Assembly (NCBI RefSeq): GCF_024171955.1
Contig: NZ_JAMTCS010000008.1
Location: 243,456-294,441, forward strand
Direction: 5' to 3'
Length of the DNA stretch: 50,986 nt
Source of the DNA: Promicromonospora thailandica
Lineage (GTDB): Bacteria; Actinomycetota; Actinomycetes; Actinomycetales; Cellulomonadaceae
The translations under genes were made by a program, and so were the position numbers. The notes beneath the pieces were generated by a model. It searched no databases. It had not been told where the DNA came from and saw nothing but the letters and a program-made list of their open reading frames with translations. Positions 22,491 to 32,500 of this stretch are shown piece by piece. Within the stretch, counting starts at the first letter, position 1. The number at the start of each line of letters is the position of its first letter.

Positions 22491-22918
22491 CCGAGGAAAT
22501 CTTCGACCTCAGCGAGGTGGAGGGGCTCGCGCAGCGCCTGGCCCGGATCCCAAAGGCCTTCCATCCGCGCGCGCGCCGCATGATGCGCGCCGCCGGCCAG
22601 GAGATGTTCTCCGACGCCCGCGGCGACGCCTCGTGGTCCTCCCGGATCCCCGGCTCGCTGTCCCTGCGCGTATCCCTGGGCGGCTCGCGGCCGGGCATCG
22701 CGATCCGCGCATCGCTCAAGTCCGCGCCGCACGCCCGCGTGTACGAGGGGCTGCTCGGCGACACCTTCCGCCACCCGCTGTTCGGCGACCGCGACCACTG
22801 GTACGTGGAGCGCGCCCGCCCGTACCTGCTGCCTGCCGTGGAGCGGCAGACCGAAGAGATCGTCGCCGAGCTGACTCGCATCGTCGATGACGTCAACGCC
22901 CAAGCCGGGCTGTCCTGA
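22487..22918 (+). CDS. HK97 gp10-like tail-completion protein
   Basis: 143 residues with the family pattern: LARIPKAFHPRARRMMRAAGQEM, then VYEGLLGDTFRHPLFGDRDHWYVERARPYLLPAVE, where FRHP-FG and RPYL-PA are typical of the HK97 gp10/minor capsid group. It acts at the head-tail joint. Starts at GTG 22487 in a GTGA overlap. Confidence 0.8.
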   Translation: MTEEIFDLSEVEGLAQRLARIPKAFHPRARRMMRAAGQEMFSDARGDASWSSRIPGSLSLRVSLGGSRPGIAIRASLKSAPHARVYEGLLGDTFRHPLFGDRDHWYVERARPYLLPAVERQTEEIVAELTRIVDDVNAQAGLS

Positions 22919-22931
22919 GAGAGGAACTGCC

Positions 22932-23225
22932 ATGCAGAAGAACGACGACGCCCGCCCCGAGCTCGAGGTGGGCGACGACGGCCTGGTGCCGATCTACCAC
23001 CACAAGTCCGACCTGGAGACCCGCGTGCTGCCCAAGGCGGTGCGCGGCTGGCTGCGGCAGGGGTGGTCCACCGAGAAGGCGGCGGCCGCGCCCGCCGCCG
23101 ACGGCGGCTCGACGGCGGACCGGGCGGAGACCGCCGAGGTCAGCACCGCGACCGAGACCCCGGCGTCCGTGCCGGTGCCCGGGCGCACCAAGTCCGAGGC
23201 CGCGCCCGCGGCCAAGAGCAAGTAA
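22932..23225 (+). CDS. Small hypothetical tail-region protein
   Basis: 97 residues. The first half (LVPIYHHKSDLETRVLPKAVRGWLRQGW) looks like a small folded unit; the second half is Ala/Pro/Thr-rich. It lies between connector and tail-tube genes. Its ribosome site (GAGAGAGGA) is clear. Function unknown. Confidence 0.65.
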   Translation: MQKNDDARPELEVGDDGLVPIYHHKSDLETRVLPKAVRGWLRQGWSTEKAAAAPAADGGSTADRAETAEVSTATETPASVPVPGRTKSEAAPAAKSK

Positions 23226-23237
23226 CGGAGGCCACCC

Positions 23238-23735
23238 ATGGCAACCCCGCTCCCCAGCAGCACCCGGTTCTTCGCCCCGGAGATCTCCAAGGTGCTGTTC
23301 CTGCCCACGATCGCCGCGGCGAACCTGGCCGCGACCCGTGCCGAGCTCACGGCCGGCACCGACCTCACCAACGAGATCGCGGACCTGTCCGGGTTCACCG
23401 TGTCCTCGGGCACGATCGACACGCCGGACCTCGGCTCCCGCTTCACCAAGCAGATCGGCGGCCGCACCTCCGTCGAGGCGTCGTCCCTGACGATGTACGC
23501 CGACCGCAAGGGCGTGGACGCCCGCGAGGTGCTCCCCCGCGACACGACCGGCTTCCTCGTGTTCATGGACGGCGGCGACGTGCCCGCCGACCCCATGGAC
23601 GTCTTCCCGGTGACGGTCACGTCCCTGGGCAAGGTCCGCTCGACCGGTGACCAGGCGGGGCAGCTCACCGTCAACTTCTCGGTCACGGGCATCCCGGGCG
23701 AGGACCTCCCGATCCCGGCGGCGGAGACCCCGTGA
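23238..23735 (+). CDS. Major tail (tube) protein
   Basis: 165 residues, strand-rich, with FTVSSGTIDTPDLGSRFTKQIGG and VFPVTVTSLGKVRSTGDQAGQLTVNFSVTG, the pattern of small actinophage tail-tube subunits. The location just before the frameshifted chaperone pair is diagnostic. Strong ribosome site AACGGAGG. Confidence 0.85.
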   Translation: MATPLPSSTRFFAPEISKVLFLPTIAAANLAATRAELTAGTDLTNEIADLSGFTVSSGTIDTPDLGSRFTKQIGGRTSVEASSLTMYADRKGVDAREVLPRDTTGFLVFMDGGDVPADPMDVFPVTVTSLGKVRSTGDQAGQLTVNFSVTGIPGEDLPIPAAETP

Positions 23736-24241
23736 GCCTCAAGGAGCGCCTGGCCGCCAAGCAGCGGCGCACCGTCATCGTGCCGGTCCAGATCAGTGAT
23801 CCTGGACCGGCACGTGAGGTGTATGAGCAGGCCGACCGGCAGGCCACCCTCCTGCAGCTCACGGTCGACGCGGGCGACGACGACGGCAGCAAGGACCGGG
23901 CCGCGCTCAAGCGCCGCCTGACCAACGCGAAGAAGGCCCGCGACGAGGCCCGTGCCGACTACCTCGAACACTTCGAGGAGGTGCGGTTCCTGGCCGCCTC
24001 CCCCGCCGAGGTGGAACGCGTCCTGGGCGCGCACCTCGACGCTGACGGCAACTGGGACGAGTCCACGGCCTGCGGCCCGCTGGCCGCCCTGTGCGCCGAG
24101 GACGAGGAGCTGCGCGACGAGCAGTGGTGGACCGAGCAGCTCGCCTCGGGCACCTGGTCGCCCGGCGAGCACGGCCGCCTCTGGACCTCGCTCCTGAGCA
24201 TCAACGTCACGATGCCGCCGGAGGCACTCCCAAAAGGCTGA
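23732..24241 (+). CDS. Tail assembly chaperone, short form (gpG-like)
   Basis: 169 residues, charged and helical, coupled to the tail-tube gene by GTGA. It assists tape-measure folding and tail assembly. The end of the frame carries a canonical slippery site, so a fraction of ribosomes shift to make the longer form. In the N-terminal part, VIVPVQISDPGPAREVYEQADRQAT is typical of actinophage chaperones. Confidence 0.88.
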   Translation: MSLKERLAAKQRRTVIVPVQISDPGPAREVYEQADRQATLLQLTVDAGDDDGSKDRAALKRRLTNAKKARDEARADYLEHFEEVRFLAASPAEVERVLGAHLDADGNWDESTACGPLAALCAEDEELRDEQWWTEQLASGTWSPGEHGRLWTSLLSINVTMPPEALPKG

Positions 24242-24573
24242 CCGCTGACGAGCTGTTCGCGGCCCGGATGGCCTACTGCGGGCCCAAGGGGATCCCCCTG
24301 TCGCAGTTCCTGTCCTGGCCGGAGGCCGACCAGGACGCCGCCCTGACCTGGCAGGCGCACGAGGCCCAGCGGTGCCCCGGCTGCGGCACCCACCCCGACG
24401 AGGGCACCAAGCACTTCCACGTGGACGTGTGCCCGACGTGCGTCCAGCTGGACCACACCCGCGAGTCCGAGGACGCCAAGGTCCGCGGCGCGCACATCGC
24501 CGCGGCCCACGGCTCCAAGGGCACCTGTGAGCGCTGCATCGGCGAGATGAAGGCCAACCGCAAGAGGGGGTGA
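23732..24573 (+). CDS. Tail assembly chaperone, -1 frameshift fusion (gpG-T-like)
   Basis: Join of 23,732-24,235 and 24,235-24,573 by -1 slippage at C CCA AAA. The extension of 112 residues (RLTADELFAARMAYCGPKG...) carries two cysteine pairs, CPGCGTHPDEG and CPTC, plus CERC, giving a probable zinc-binding T domain. The downstream frame has no start of its own with a ribosome site near the junction. The arrangement between tube and tape measure matches the conserved frameshift of long-tailed phages. Confidence 0.85.
24229..24235 (+). other. Programmed -1 ribosomal frameshift site CCCAAAA
   Basis: The heptamer CCCAAAA stands in the X XXY YYZ phase (codons CCA AAA of the zero frame), followed by GGC and the TGA stop at 24,239-24,241. 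Slipping back one base continues as AAA AGG CTG into the T-domain frame. Confidence 0.88.
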
Positions 24574-27500
24574 CCGTGAGCGCTAACCCCCGCGACGTCA
24601 ACGTCCGCGTCGGCATGGACCCCTCGAAGTACGAGAAGGGCTCCCAGCAGGTCACCTGGCAGACGAAGCAGATGCTGCGTCAGCAGGAGATCGCCGAGCG
24701 GAAGTGGCGAGCCCTGCAGAAGGCTCACGCCGAGGCGCTCGCGGAGAACGAGCGCAAGGAGCGTCAGGTCTATCTGGCGCACACCGCGGCGCTGCGCGAG
24801 AACCAGGCTCGCGAGGAGGCCGCCGCCCGAGCGTCGGCCGAGGCGCACGAGAAGGCCCAGCGCGAGATCCAGGAGCAGATCGAGCGCACCCACAAGGTCA
24901 TGACCATGACCGGCACGGTCATGCTCGCCTCCGGCGGCGCCATCGCGGCCGGCCTGGCCATCTCGGCAAAGGCCGCCGTGTCGTGGGAGTCGGCGTGGAC
25001 CGGCGTCCTCAAGACCGTTGACGCAACCCCCGCGCAGCTCGCCCAGGTTGAGGGCGGGCTGCGCGGTCTGGCGCGCACTCTTCCGGCCACGCACGGCGAG
25101 ATCGCGGGCGTGGCCGAGGCCGCGGGTCAGCTGGGCGTCTCGGCCGGCCAGGTCACCTCGTTCACGAAGACGATGGTCGACCTCGGGGAGACCACGGACC
25201 TGACCGCCGAGGAGGCGGCCACGTCCATCGCCCAGATGGCGACCGTGATCGACCCGGCGATGCTCAAGAGCGGCGACGGCGTGCAGCGCTTCGGTGCCAC
25301 GCTCGTCGCGCTCGGCAACGACGGCGCCTCCACGGAGTCGCAGATCCTGCGGACCGCGCAGCGCATCTCCGGCTCGGCGGCGCTGATCGGGGCTTCCAGC
25401 GCTGACACGCTGGCGCTCGCGTCCTCCCTGGCGTCCATGGGCATCGAGGCCGAGCTTGGTGGCGGTGTCGCCTCCCGGGTGCTGACGAAGCTGTACTCCG
25501 TCGTGCAGTCCGGCGGCGCCGAGCTGCAGGAGTTCGCGTCCGTCGCGGGCATGAGCGCGGCCGACTTCGCCGCCGCCTTCGGGCGCGACCCGATCGCGGC
25601 CCTGGGCCTGGTGACCAACGGCCTGAACCGCGTCGAGGCGTCCGGCGGCAACGTGATCAGCACGCTGTCCGACCTCGGCTTCAAGAGCACCGAGGACGTG
25701 CGGGTGCTGCTCCAGCTCAAGGGCGCGGGCGACCTGCTGACCAACTCCCTGGAGCTCGCAAACACGGCGTGGGACGAGAACACCGCGCTCCTGGACGAGG
25801 CGAACAAGCGGTACGACACCACCGAGGCGAAACTCCAGATCGCGAAGAACACGATCATCGATGCCGCCATCGGCATCGGTGAGACGTTCCTGCCGGTCCT
25901 GTCCGACACGGCCACCTCGGTCTCGGACCTGGTCGCCGGGTTCGCGTCCATGCCGGCCCCGGTGCAGACCGCTGTCGGTGTGCTCGGCGGGCTCGCGGCC
26001 ACGGTCGGCATCGTCGGTGGCGGGTTCCTCCTCGCGTACCCGCGCGCCGTGGAGATGGTCAACTCGCTGCGCGACCTGGGCGTCATCTCCGACACCACCA
26101 CGGGCAAGCTCAAGAAGGTCGGCCCCGCGCTGCAGGGCATCTCGAAGGGCGCCGGCGCGCTGGCCGCCGCGGCCGCAGCCGTGCAGATCCTCGACTCGAT
26201 CGCCGCCAGCGCCGAGCCGGCCGCGCTCGGCGTCGAGCAGACCCTCTCCGCGCTGTTGTCGCTGAACGGGACCGACGTCAACGCGGCGTTCTCGGGCATC
26301 TCCAGCTCGGTCACCGACCTCGACTCGGCGCTTGACCTCCTGCTCGGCGGCGGGTTCGACAGCTGGATCGAGCGCACGGCGGACGCGGCGCTCGGCTGGA
26401 CCGGGGTGTCCTCCCAGGTCGCCCAGACCGCCGACCAGTTCAAGACCGTGGGACTCGCGCTCGCGCAGCTGGTGGACTCCGGCCGCTCGGCCGAGGCCGC
26501 GCAGATCTTCGACGACATCGCCGCCGCCGCGGAGGAGCAGGGCTACAGCGTCGAGCAGCTCAAGGAGCTGATGCCCGCCTACGCGGAGGCGCTCGCCCAG
26601 GTCGAGAACGAGCAGGCCGGCGCGGCCGAGGAGTTCACCAACACCACGACCACGGTGCAGGAGCAGACCGCGGCCCTGGAGGAGAACTTCAAGGCGATGC
26701 TCGACGCGTCAGGGCAGGCACTGTCCCTGCGCGACGCGCAGCGTGGCATGGAGGCTGCCTACGACGACGCCCGCAAGGCCCTGGAGGAGAACGGGGCGAC
26801 CCTCGACGTCACCACGGCCAAGGGCCGCGCGAACCAGGCCGCCCTGGACGGGATCGCGTCGGCCGGCCTCGACGTCATCGAGTCGATGCAGGCCAACGGC
26901 GCCTCGCAGAAGGAGCTGCGCGGGGTCATGGAGACCACGCGCGACCGCTTCATCAAGACCGCGCAGGCGATGGGCGCCAGCAAGACCGAGGCTCGAGAGC
27001 TGGCCGACCAGCTCGGCCTGATCCCGAAGAACATCCGCACCAGTGTCGCGGTGACCGGCACGACCGACGCGCTCGCGCGCCTGTCGTCGATCGACAGCAC
27101 GCTGAACCGGATCGACGGCAAGGTCGTCACGGCCGGCGTAGCGATCAAGCAGTACGGGCAGGCGGCGCTCGCGACCGGCGGGCCGATGCTCACCGGGTTC
27201 CCGACCGGTGGTCGGCTGCCTGGCACCCCGCCGGCCAACACGATGCAGGACAACCTCGTCGGGGTCGACGGCTCGGGCATGCCCCGGGTGCTGGTCCGCT
27301 CGCGTGAGTGGGTCGTGAACGAGGGCGCCGCCGACTACTACGGCGACGGCCTCATGTCCGCGATCAACGCCCGCGCGATCCCCCGCGAGGTGCTGCAGGG
27401 CCTGGCCGGGCTCGCCGCCGGCGGCGAGGTCGGCGCCGCCACCCGTCAGGTGTCCTCGGCGGCGCGCGAGCTCGAACGAGCCCGCGCGCAGATGAAGCGT

Positions 27501-28679
27501 GCCCGGCAGGCGGCCGCGTCGGCCGCGGCGATGGAGCGTCGCGCACAGCGGACGGAGACGGAGCGCGACGACCGGGTCGCGGCCCGCGCCGAGCGGGACG
27601 CGGAGCGGCTGGTCAACGCTGCCGAGAAGCGCCTCGACAAGGCCGAGAAGGCCCTGCAGGACGCCCGGGCCCGACGCGAGAGGCTCAACTCGGAGAGGGT
27701 CGACGTCGCCACCCAGCTGCGGCGCGGCGAGATCCGCTCCAGCGTGACCGGCGGCCTGTCCGGCGCGCTGTCCATCACCGACCAGCTGCGCGACCTGGCA
27801 GGGTCCGGTGACGTCGGCGCGTGGCGGCGCGAGCGGCTGCGGGCCGTCGCGGGCAACGCAGAGAAGGCACTGACCAGCCTGTACAAGCAGGCCGAGAAGA
27901 TCGACCTCAAGGCAGCCCGCGCCGTCGAGCGGTACGAGAAGCTCAAGGCCGTACAGGAGTCGGTCCAGAACACCGTGACGAGCGGGTTCAGCCTGGCCGG
28001 CGTCGAGGGCGCCGTCGACCCGTGGTCGGGCGCCCAGGGCACCCCGACCGCCAAGGCGCTCGCGGCCTCGGCGAAGTCGTACGCGTCCAAGGCGCGCCGC
28101 TTCGCGGACCTGATCGAGCAGCTGCGCAAGAAGGGCGCCTCCGCCGCGGTCCTGCAGGAGGTGGCTGCGTACGGCGTCGAGCAGGGCGTGCCGATCGCGG
28201 AGGCGCTGCTGGCGGACCTTCCCGCGCTGCAGTCCCTGAACACCTCGTACGCCGACATCGAGAAGTTTGGCGGCTGGGCGGGCGCCTCCGTGGCGCGCTC
28301 AGTCGGCGGCGGCCAGGGCCTCTACGAGGCGCAGCAGGCGGTCGAGGCCGCCGAGGCGCAGGCCAAGGCGATCGACAAGCGGATCGAGAACTGGAGCAAG
28401 GTGCTCGGCCGCGAGCTCGCCAAGGCCCTCGGGATCAAGGCCCGCGCGGTCGGCGGCCCGACCGCGGCCGGCCGCGCCTACCTCGTCGGTGAGGAGGGCC
28501 CCGAGCTGCACATGCCCCGTGACAACGGGTACATGCTCACCGCGCGCCAGACGAAGTACGCGATGACGCAACCGACCCGCACCGTCGTCGTCAACGTCAC
28601 CAACGTCCACCCGCTGGCCGAGCCGTCCTCGGTCACGACGAACAAGGCGCTCAACCACGCCGCAGCACTGGGGGTGTGA
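24570..28679 (+). CDS. Tape measure protein
   Basis: 1,369 residues, the longest gene, setting tail length (about 200 nm at the usual 1.5 angstrom per residue). Features: an N-terminal coiled coil (about 25-105); a hydrophobic segment (TGTVMLASGGAIAAGLAISA); the phage tape-measure core (SWESAWTGVLKTVDATPAQL to about 290); further hydrophobic stretches near 465-500; GGRLPGTPPANTMQDNLVGV and SREWVVNEGAADYY around 880-920; a long coiled coil (about 960-1,060); and a final YLVGEEGPELHMPRDNGYML element. GTG 24570 overlaps the chaperone stop; GTG 24576 is possible. Confidence 0.95.
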   Translation: MTVSANPRDVNVRVGMDPSKYEKGSQQVTWQTKQMLRQQEIAERKWRALQKAHAEALAENERKERQVYLAHTAALRENQAREEAAARASAEAHEKAQREIQEQIERTHKVMTMTGTVMLASGGAIAAGLAISAKAAVSWESAWTGVLKTVDATPAQLAQVEGGLRGLARTLPATHGEIAGVAEAAGQLGVSAGQVTSFTKTMVDLGETTDLTAEEAATSIAQMATVIDPAMLKSGDGVQRFGATLVALGNDGASTESQILRTAQRISGSAALIGASSADTLALASSLASMGIEAELGGGVASRVLTKLYSVVQSGGAELQEFASVAGMSAADFAAAFGRDPIAALGLVTNGLNRVEASGGNVISTLSDLGFKSTEDVRVLLQLKGAGDLLTNSLELANTAWDENTALLDEANKRYDTTEAKLQIAKNTIIDAAIGIGETFLPVLSDTATSVSDLVAGFASMPAPVQTAVGVLGGLAATVGIVGGGFLLAYPRAVEMVNSLRDLGVISDTTTGKLKKVGPALQGISKGAGALAAAAAAVQILDSIAASAEPAALGVEQTLSALLSLNGTDVNAAFSGISSSVTDLDSALDLLLGGGFDSWIERTADAALGWTGVSSQVAQTADQFKTVGLALAQLVDSGRSAEAAQIFDDIAAAAEEQGYSVEQLKELMPAYAEALAQVENEQAGAAEEFTNTTTTVQEQTAALEENFKAMLDASGQALSLRDAQRGMEAAYDDARKALEENGATLDVTTAKGRANQAALDGIASAGLDVIESMQANGASQKELRGVMETTRDRFIKTAQAMGASKTEARELADQLGLIPKNIRTSVAVTGTTDALARLSSIDSTLNRIDGKVVTAGVAIKQYGQAALATGGPMLTGFPTGGRLPGTPPANTMQDNLVGVDGSGMPRVLVRSREWVVNEGAADYYGDGLMSAINARAIPREVLQGLAGLAAGGEVGAATRQVSSAARELERARAQMKRARQAAASAAAMERRAQRTETERDDRVAARAERDAERLVNAAEKRLDKAEKALQDARARRERLNSERVDVATQLRRGEIRSSVTGGLSGALSITDQLRDLAGSGDVGAWRRERLRAVAGNAEKALTSLYKQAEKIDLKAARAVERYEKLKAVQESVQNTVTSGFSLAGVEGAVDPWSGAQGTPTAKALAASAKSYASKARRFADLIEQLRKKGASAAVLQEVAAYGVEQGVPIAEALLADLPALQSLNTSYADIEKFGGWAGASVARSVGGGQGLYEAQQAVEAAEAQAKAIDKRIENWSKVLGRELAKALGIKARAVGGPTAAGRAYLVGEEGPELHMPRDNGYMLTARQTKYAMTQPTRTVVVNVTNVHPLAEPSSVTTNKALNHAAALGV

Positions 28680-29506
28680 TGGCCGACATCGGCTGGTCGC
28701 TGTCCGGTATCGACACCGTCCGGTGGCGCATCCAGGGCGGGTCGCTGTGGCGCCCGCCGGTCACGGTCCGCCGTGACGTCCTGACCCTGCCAGGACGCCA
28801 CGGCGTGACCGTCACCGGCCGGCCGCCCGTCTTCGACGAGCCGACCGTCACCCTGGAGCTGCTGTGCGAGGGCAACCAGGCCGACCTGGAGGCACTCGCC
28901 AACGAGCTCCTCGGCATCCTCGCCCACCCGGCTCTCACCCTGGGGCGCTACTCCGGCGGCCTGGTCACCTCCGCGCCCGCCCAGTTCGTCTCCCTCAGCC
29001 CCGGAGAGTTCGTGCCCGACGTCGGCGCGTTCTTCACCGTGAGCCTCGCCGTGCCCGGCGTCTTCATGCGCGGCGCGAGCGCGGACTCCGCGCCCGTCGT
29101 CGTCACCGACGGCGCCACCGTCACCGTGGCCACCCTCGCCGGGTCCACCGGCCCCGTCCCGGACGCCGTGCTACGCATCCGCGGCGCCGCCACCAGCGTC
29201 CACGTGGTCGACGTCGTCACCGGGACCGGCCTGTCCTGGGCCGGGCCGGCGCTCGCGGCCACCGACTACCTCTTCCTGCACGCCGCGACCCTGACCGCCC
29301 GCCGCAGCACCAGCGCCACCGCCTGGGCCTCCGGCGGCAGCAACGTCACCGGCCAGCTCGACTACCCCGGCCCCGGCCCGCTCCAGGCGTGGCCAGCCAT
29401 GGAGGGCGCCGACCCCGCCGACCGCCGCGTGAAGCTCACCGTCACCGGGACCGGCTTCGACGCCACCACGGCGCTCGCTGTCCGCGCCCAGCCGTCCTAC
29501 CTCTGA
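28679..29506 (+). CDS. Distal tail protein (Dit-like)
   Basis: 275 residues. First gene after the tape measure, with a Dit-like N-terminal beta domain (WRPPVTVRRDVLTLPGRHGVT, TVTLELLCEGNQADLEALANELLG) and a C-terminal beta sandwich (VLRIRGAATSVHVVDVVTGTGLSW). It would form the hub joining tail tube to tail tip. ATG 28679 overlaps the tape-measure stop. Confidence 0.8.
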   Translation: MADIGWSLSGIDTVRWRIQGGSLWRPPVTVRRDVLTLPGRHGVTVTGRPPVFDEPTVTLELLCEGNQADLEALANELLGILAHPALTLGRYSGGLVTSAPAQFVSLSPGEFVPDVGAFFTVSLAVPGVFMRGASADSAPVVVTDGATVTVATLAGSTGPVPDAVLRIRGAATSVHVVDVVTGTGLSWAGPALAATDYLFLHAATLTARRSTSATAWASGGSNVTGQLDYPGPGPLQAWPAMEGADPADRRVKLTVTGTGFDATTALAVRAQPSYL

Positions 29507-29517
29507 GGGGAGATCAC

Positions 29518-32500
29518 GTGTTCGCTGCTCGCCTGCGTGCCTACGAGCCTGCCGGCGCTGCGGCCGGCTTCCTGCCCACTCCGGCGGCCGCGTCCATCGC
29601 TGCCCCGCACAACGACCGGGGCGCGCTGACGCTCACCTACAACACGCTGGCCTCGGGCGGCGCGCTGGTCGAGCGGGCACTGGGCTCCGGGCTCGAGGTG
29701 GCCCTGGAGGTGCAGGACCGGTCCGGGGCGTGGGTGGAGCCGCGCGGGTGCCGGTTCCTGGCGATCAAGCGCAACCGTGACCGCAAGGATCAGTCCGGGA
29801 CGGTCACGCTCACGCTGCCGTCGTACGGCTGGCTCCTCGGTGTGGCCCGGATCCTGACCGGACCGTTCTACGGACCGGAGCACAAGCAGGCCGGCAAGCG
29901 CGGGTTCGAGGGCAAGACCGCGGGGTTCATCCTGCTCACGCTGCTGGCCGAGAACGCCGTGCTGGACGGGGTGCCGCTGACGCCGGTCTTCGACGCCGTG
30001 AACGACTCGGCGGGTAACCCGTGGCCCGTGCTGGAGAACATCGCGTTCGACGAGGGCACGACGCTCGCGACCGTCCTGGACACCCTGGTGCAGGCCGGTG
30101 CCCTGGACTGGCGTACCCAGGCGCGCGGTCTGTACGCCTGGGGCGCCGACTCCCCCGTGCTGTCCCCGGACCTGTCCGGCCCCGACGGCGTGAACGTCGA
30201 CCTGGCGTGGCTGGTGAACGCCCCCGAGGAGGAGACGCTGGAGGGCATGGTGGGCCGCCTGCTGGTGGCCACCGACGCCGGCGGGCGCGTCCAGGTGACC
30301 GAGCCCAGCACACCATCTCCGTGGGGCGTGTGGCAGGGGTACCTTCAGATCGGGTCTGTGGCCGACGAGAGCGCGGCGGTCACCGTCGGGCAGGCCGAGC
30401 TGGAGCACACCGGCCGGCCGCGCGGCCAGTACACCCGCGACTTCACCGTCACCGACGAGACCCCGTGGCCGTTGGTCGACTTCGAGTCCGGCGCCTGGAT
30501 CACGGCACCGGGCGCCGGCGGCGCGCCGGAGAAGCTGCGCACGCAGGACATCAACCTGACCATGGCCTCTGACGGGTCGTGGTCCGGGTCGCTGGTGCTC
30601 AACGACCGACTCCTGGACGCCGACCTGCGACGCGCCCGGAACCTCGCGGCGCTCACCACCGGTGGCCAGGTCTCCCCGTCCGGCCCGCCGGCGAACACCG
30701 ACCCGGAGGCCTCCCGCGTCCCGTCCACGCCCACAGGCCTGGACGCCGTCGCCGGGCTGTACTTCGACGCCGGGATCCCTCGCGGCGTGGTCACCGCCTC
30801 GTGGGATGCGGTCACGACGGCGACCGACGACGGCGCGCTGACGGTCGCGACCTATGAACTGCAGTGGCGCGTCACGCCCGCCAGCACCGGCGTCCCGGGC
30901 GACTGGCAGACGACCGTCACGCCCGAGCTCTCCGCCGACATCCCAGCCCTGACGCCGGGCGACAGCGTGACCGTGCGGGTGCGCGCCGTCGGCGCACGCA
31001 CCGTCAACCCGTCGGCGTGGTCAGGCACTGTGACCGTGCCGATCACGGGCGACGTGACGGCCCCGACGGCACCGTCCACCCCGACGATCGCGTCCCGGCT
31101 GGGCACGGTGACCGTCACCTGGGACGGCCTGACGAACGTCGGGGGCCCGATGGAGGACGACTTCCACCACGTCGAGGTGGCCCTCGACGACACGGTCACC
31201 CCCACGACCGTCGTCGGCCGGCTGACGGCGGCCGGGTCGCTGCCCGTCGAGAACCAGCCCCTGGGCGAGATGCGCACTGCCCGATTGCGCGCCGTCGATA
31301 CCTCCGGGAACGAGGGTGCCTGGTCCGACCCGTCGGACCCGATCCTGGTGCAGGGCGTCACCGGCCCCGACCTGGAAGCCGAGTCCGTCACGACCAATGC
31401 CCTCCAGGCGGGCGTCGTGACCGGCGACAAGCTCGCGGGCGTCCTCGCGCTCATCTCCCGGATCGTCAGCCCCGCCGAGACCGGCCAGCGCGTGGAGATC
31501 GGCCAGGAGGGCATCCAGCTCTACACCGCAGACGAGGACCGCTGGGTCAACCTTCCGACCGACCCCGAGCAGGACCCGGAGTTCCGTGGCCGGATCGAGG
31601 CCGAAGGGCTGACGGTCCGGCAGGGCGCCCAGTTCTTCAGCACGCTCAACGAGTTCGCCAAGGACTCTGTCATCTCGCTGGCCGAGCAGGTCGCCGCGCC
31701 GATCACGTCACCGAACGTGTCCAGCTTCTGGGAGTGGTTCGCCACCACCCGCACCCCGGTCACCGGCGCGCTGGGCACCTTCGCGCTGGACCCGTCCGCC
31801 GTCGTGCACGCCTCGTGGAACCCCGGGCTGAGCTGCTACCACCTGCTCCAGCGTGTCTCCGGCGGCGGCGCTCGCGTCTGGTACTACAACCCGAACGGGA
31901 CCCTCGTGACCAGCGGCGGCAACCCGCTCGTGTGGGACCTGCCCGCGTCGTGGCACGTCACCTCGGTCATGGTGGGTGCCGACGGCGAGTTCCGGATCAT
32001 GTACTCCTGGAACGACAAGTGGTGGATCTGGGACTACTCCCGCGGCTCCACAGCGGCGCTGGCCCAGCGCGAGTACCTGCCCGGCAACACGCTGCGCGAG
32101 CCGATGCTCACGATGGACGGCAACAACATCTGGGTGGCCGAGTCGTTCGCCGCAGGCCCACGGTTCCGTCGCGTGACGACGAACACCACCCCGGTCACCG
32201 TGGCCGAGGAGATCGTCTCCTCGGGCGCGCCGTCCGGATCCGCCAGCCCGTACGTGTTCTACCGGGGCACGCTGGACCTGGGCGTGCCGAAGTTCGTGGT
32301 GAGCTACCTCGGCACGTCATCGATGCGGGTGTACTCCTCCACCGGGGCGTATGAAGCGGCGAACAGCTGGGAACCACCGGTCTCGAAGTCGGGCGGCTTC
32401 TGGGACCCCACCTCGTCGCGCTGGCGCACCTTCGGTCAGGACGGCCGGCTGTACCGCCACTCGTCGCTGACGTGGACCGATCCGAGCCTGGACACCTGGC

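Noticed and set aside
24091-24573. Independent gene in the T-domain frame
   Set aside because: The portion before 24,235 is a shadow of the chaperone gene; the slippery heptamer explains expression of the rest.
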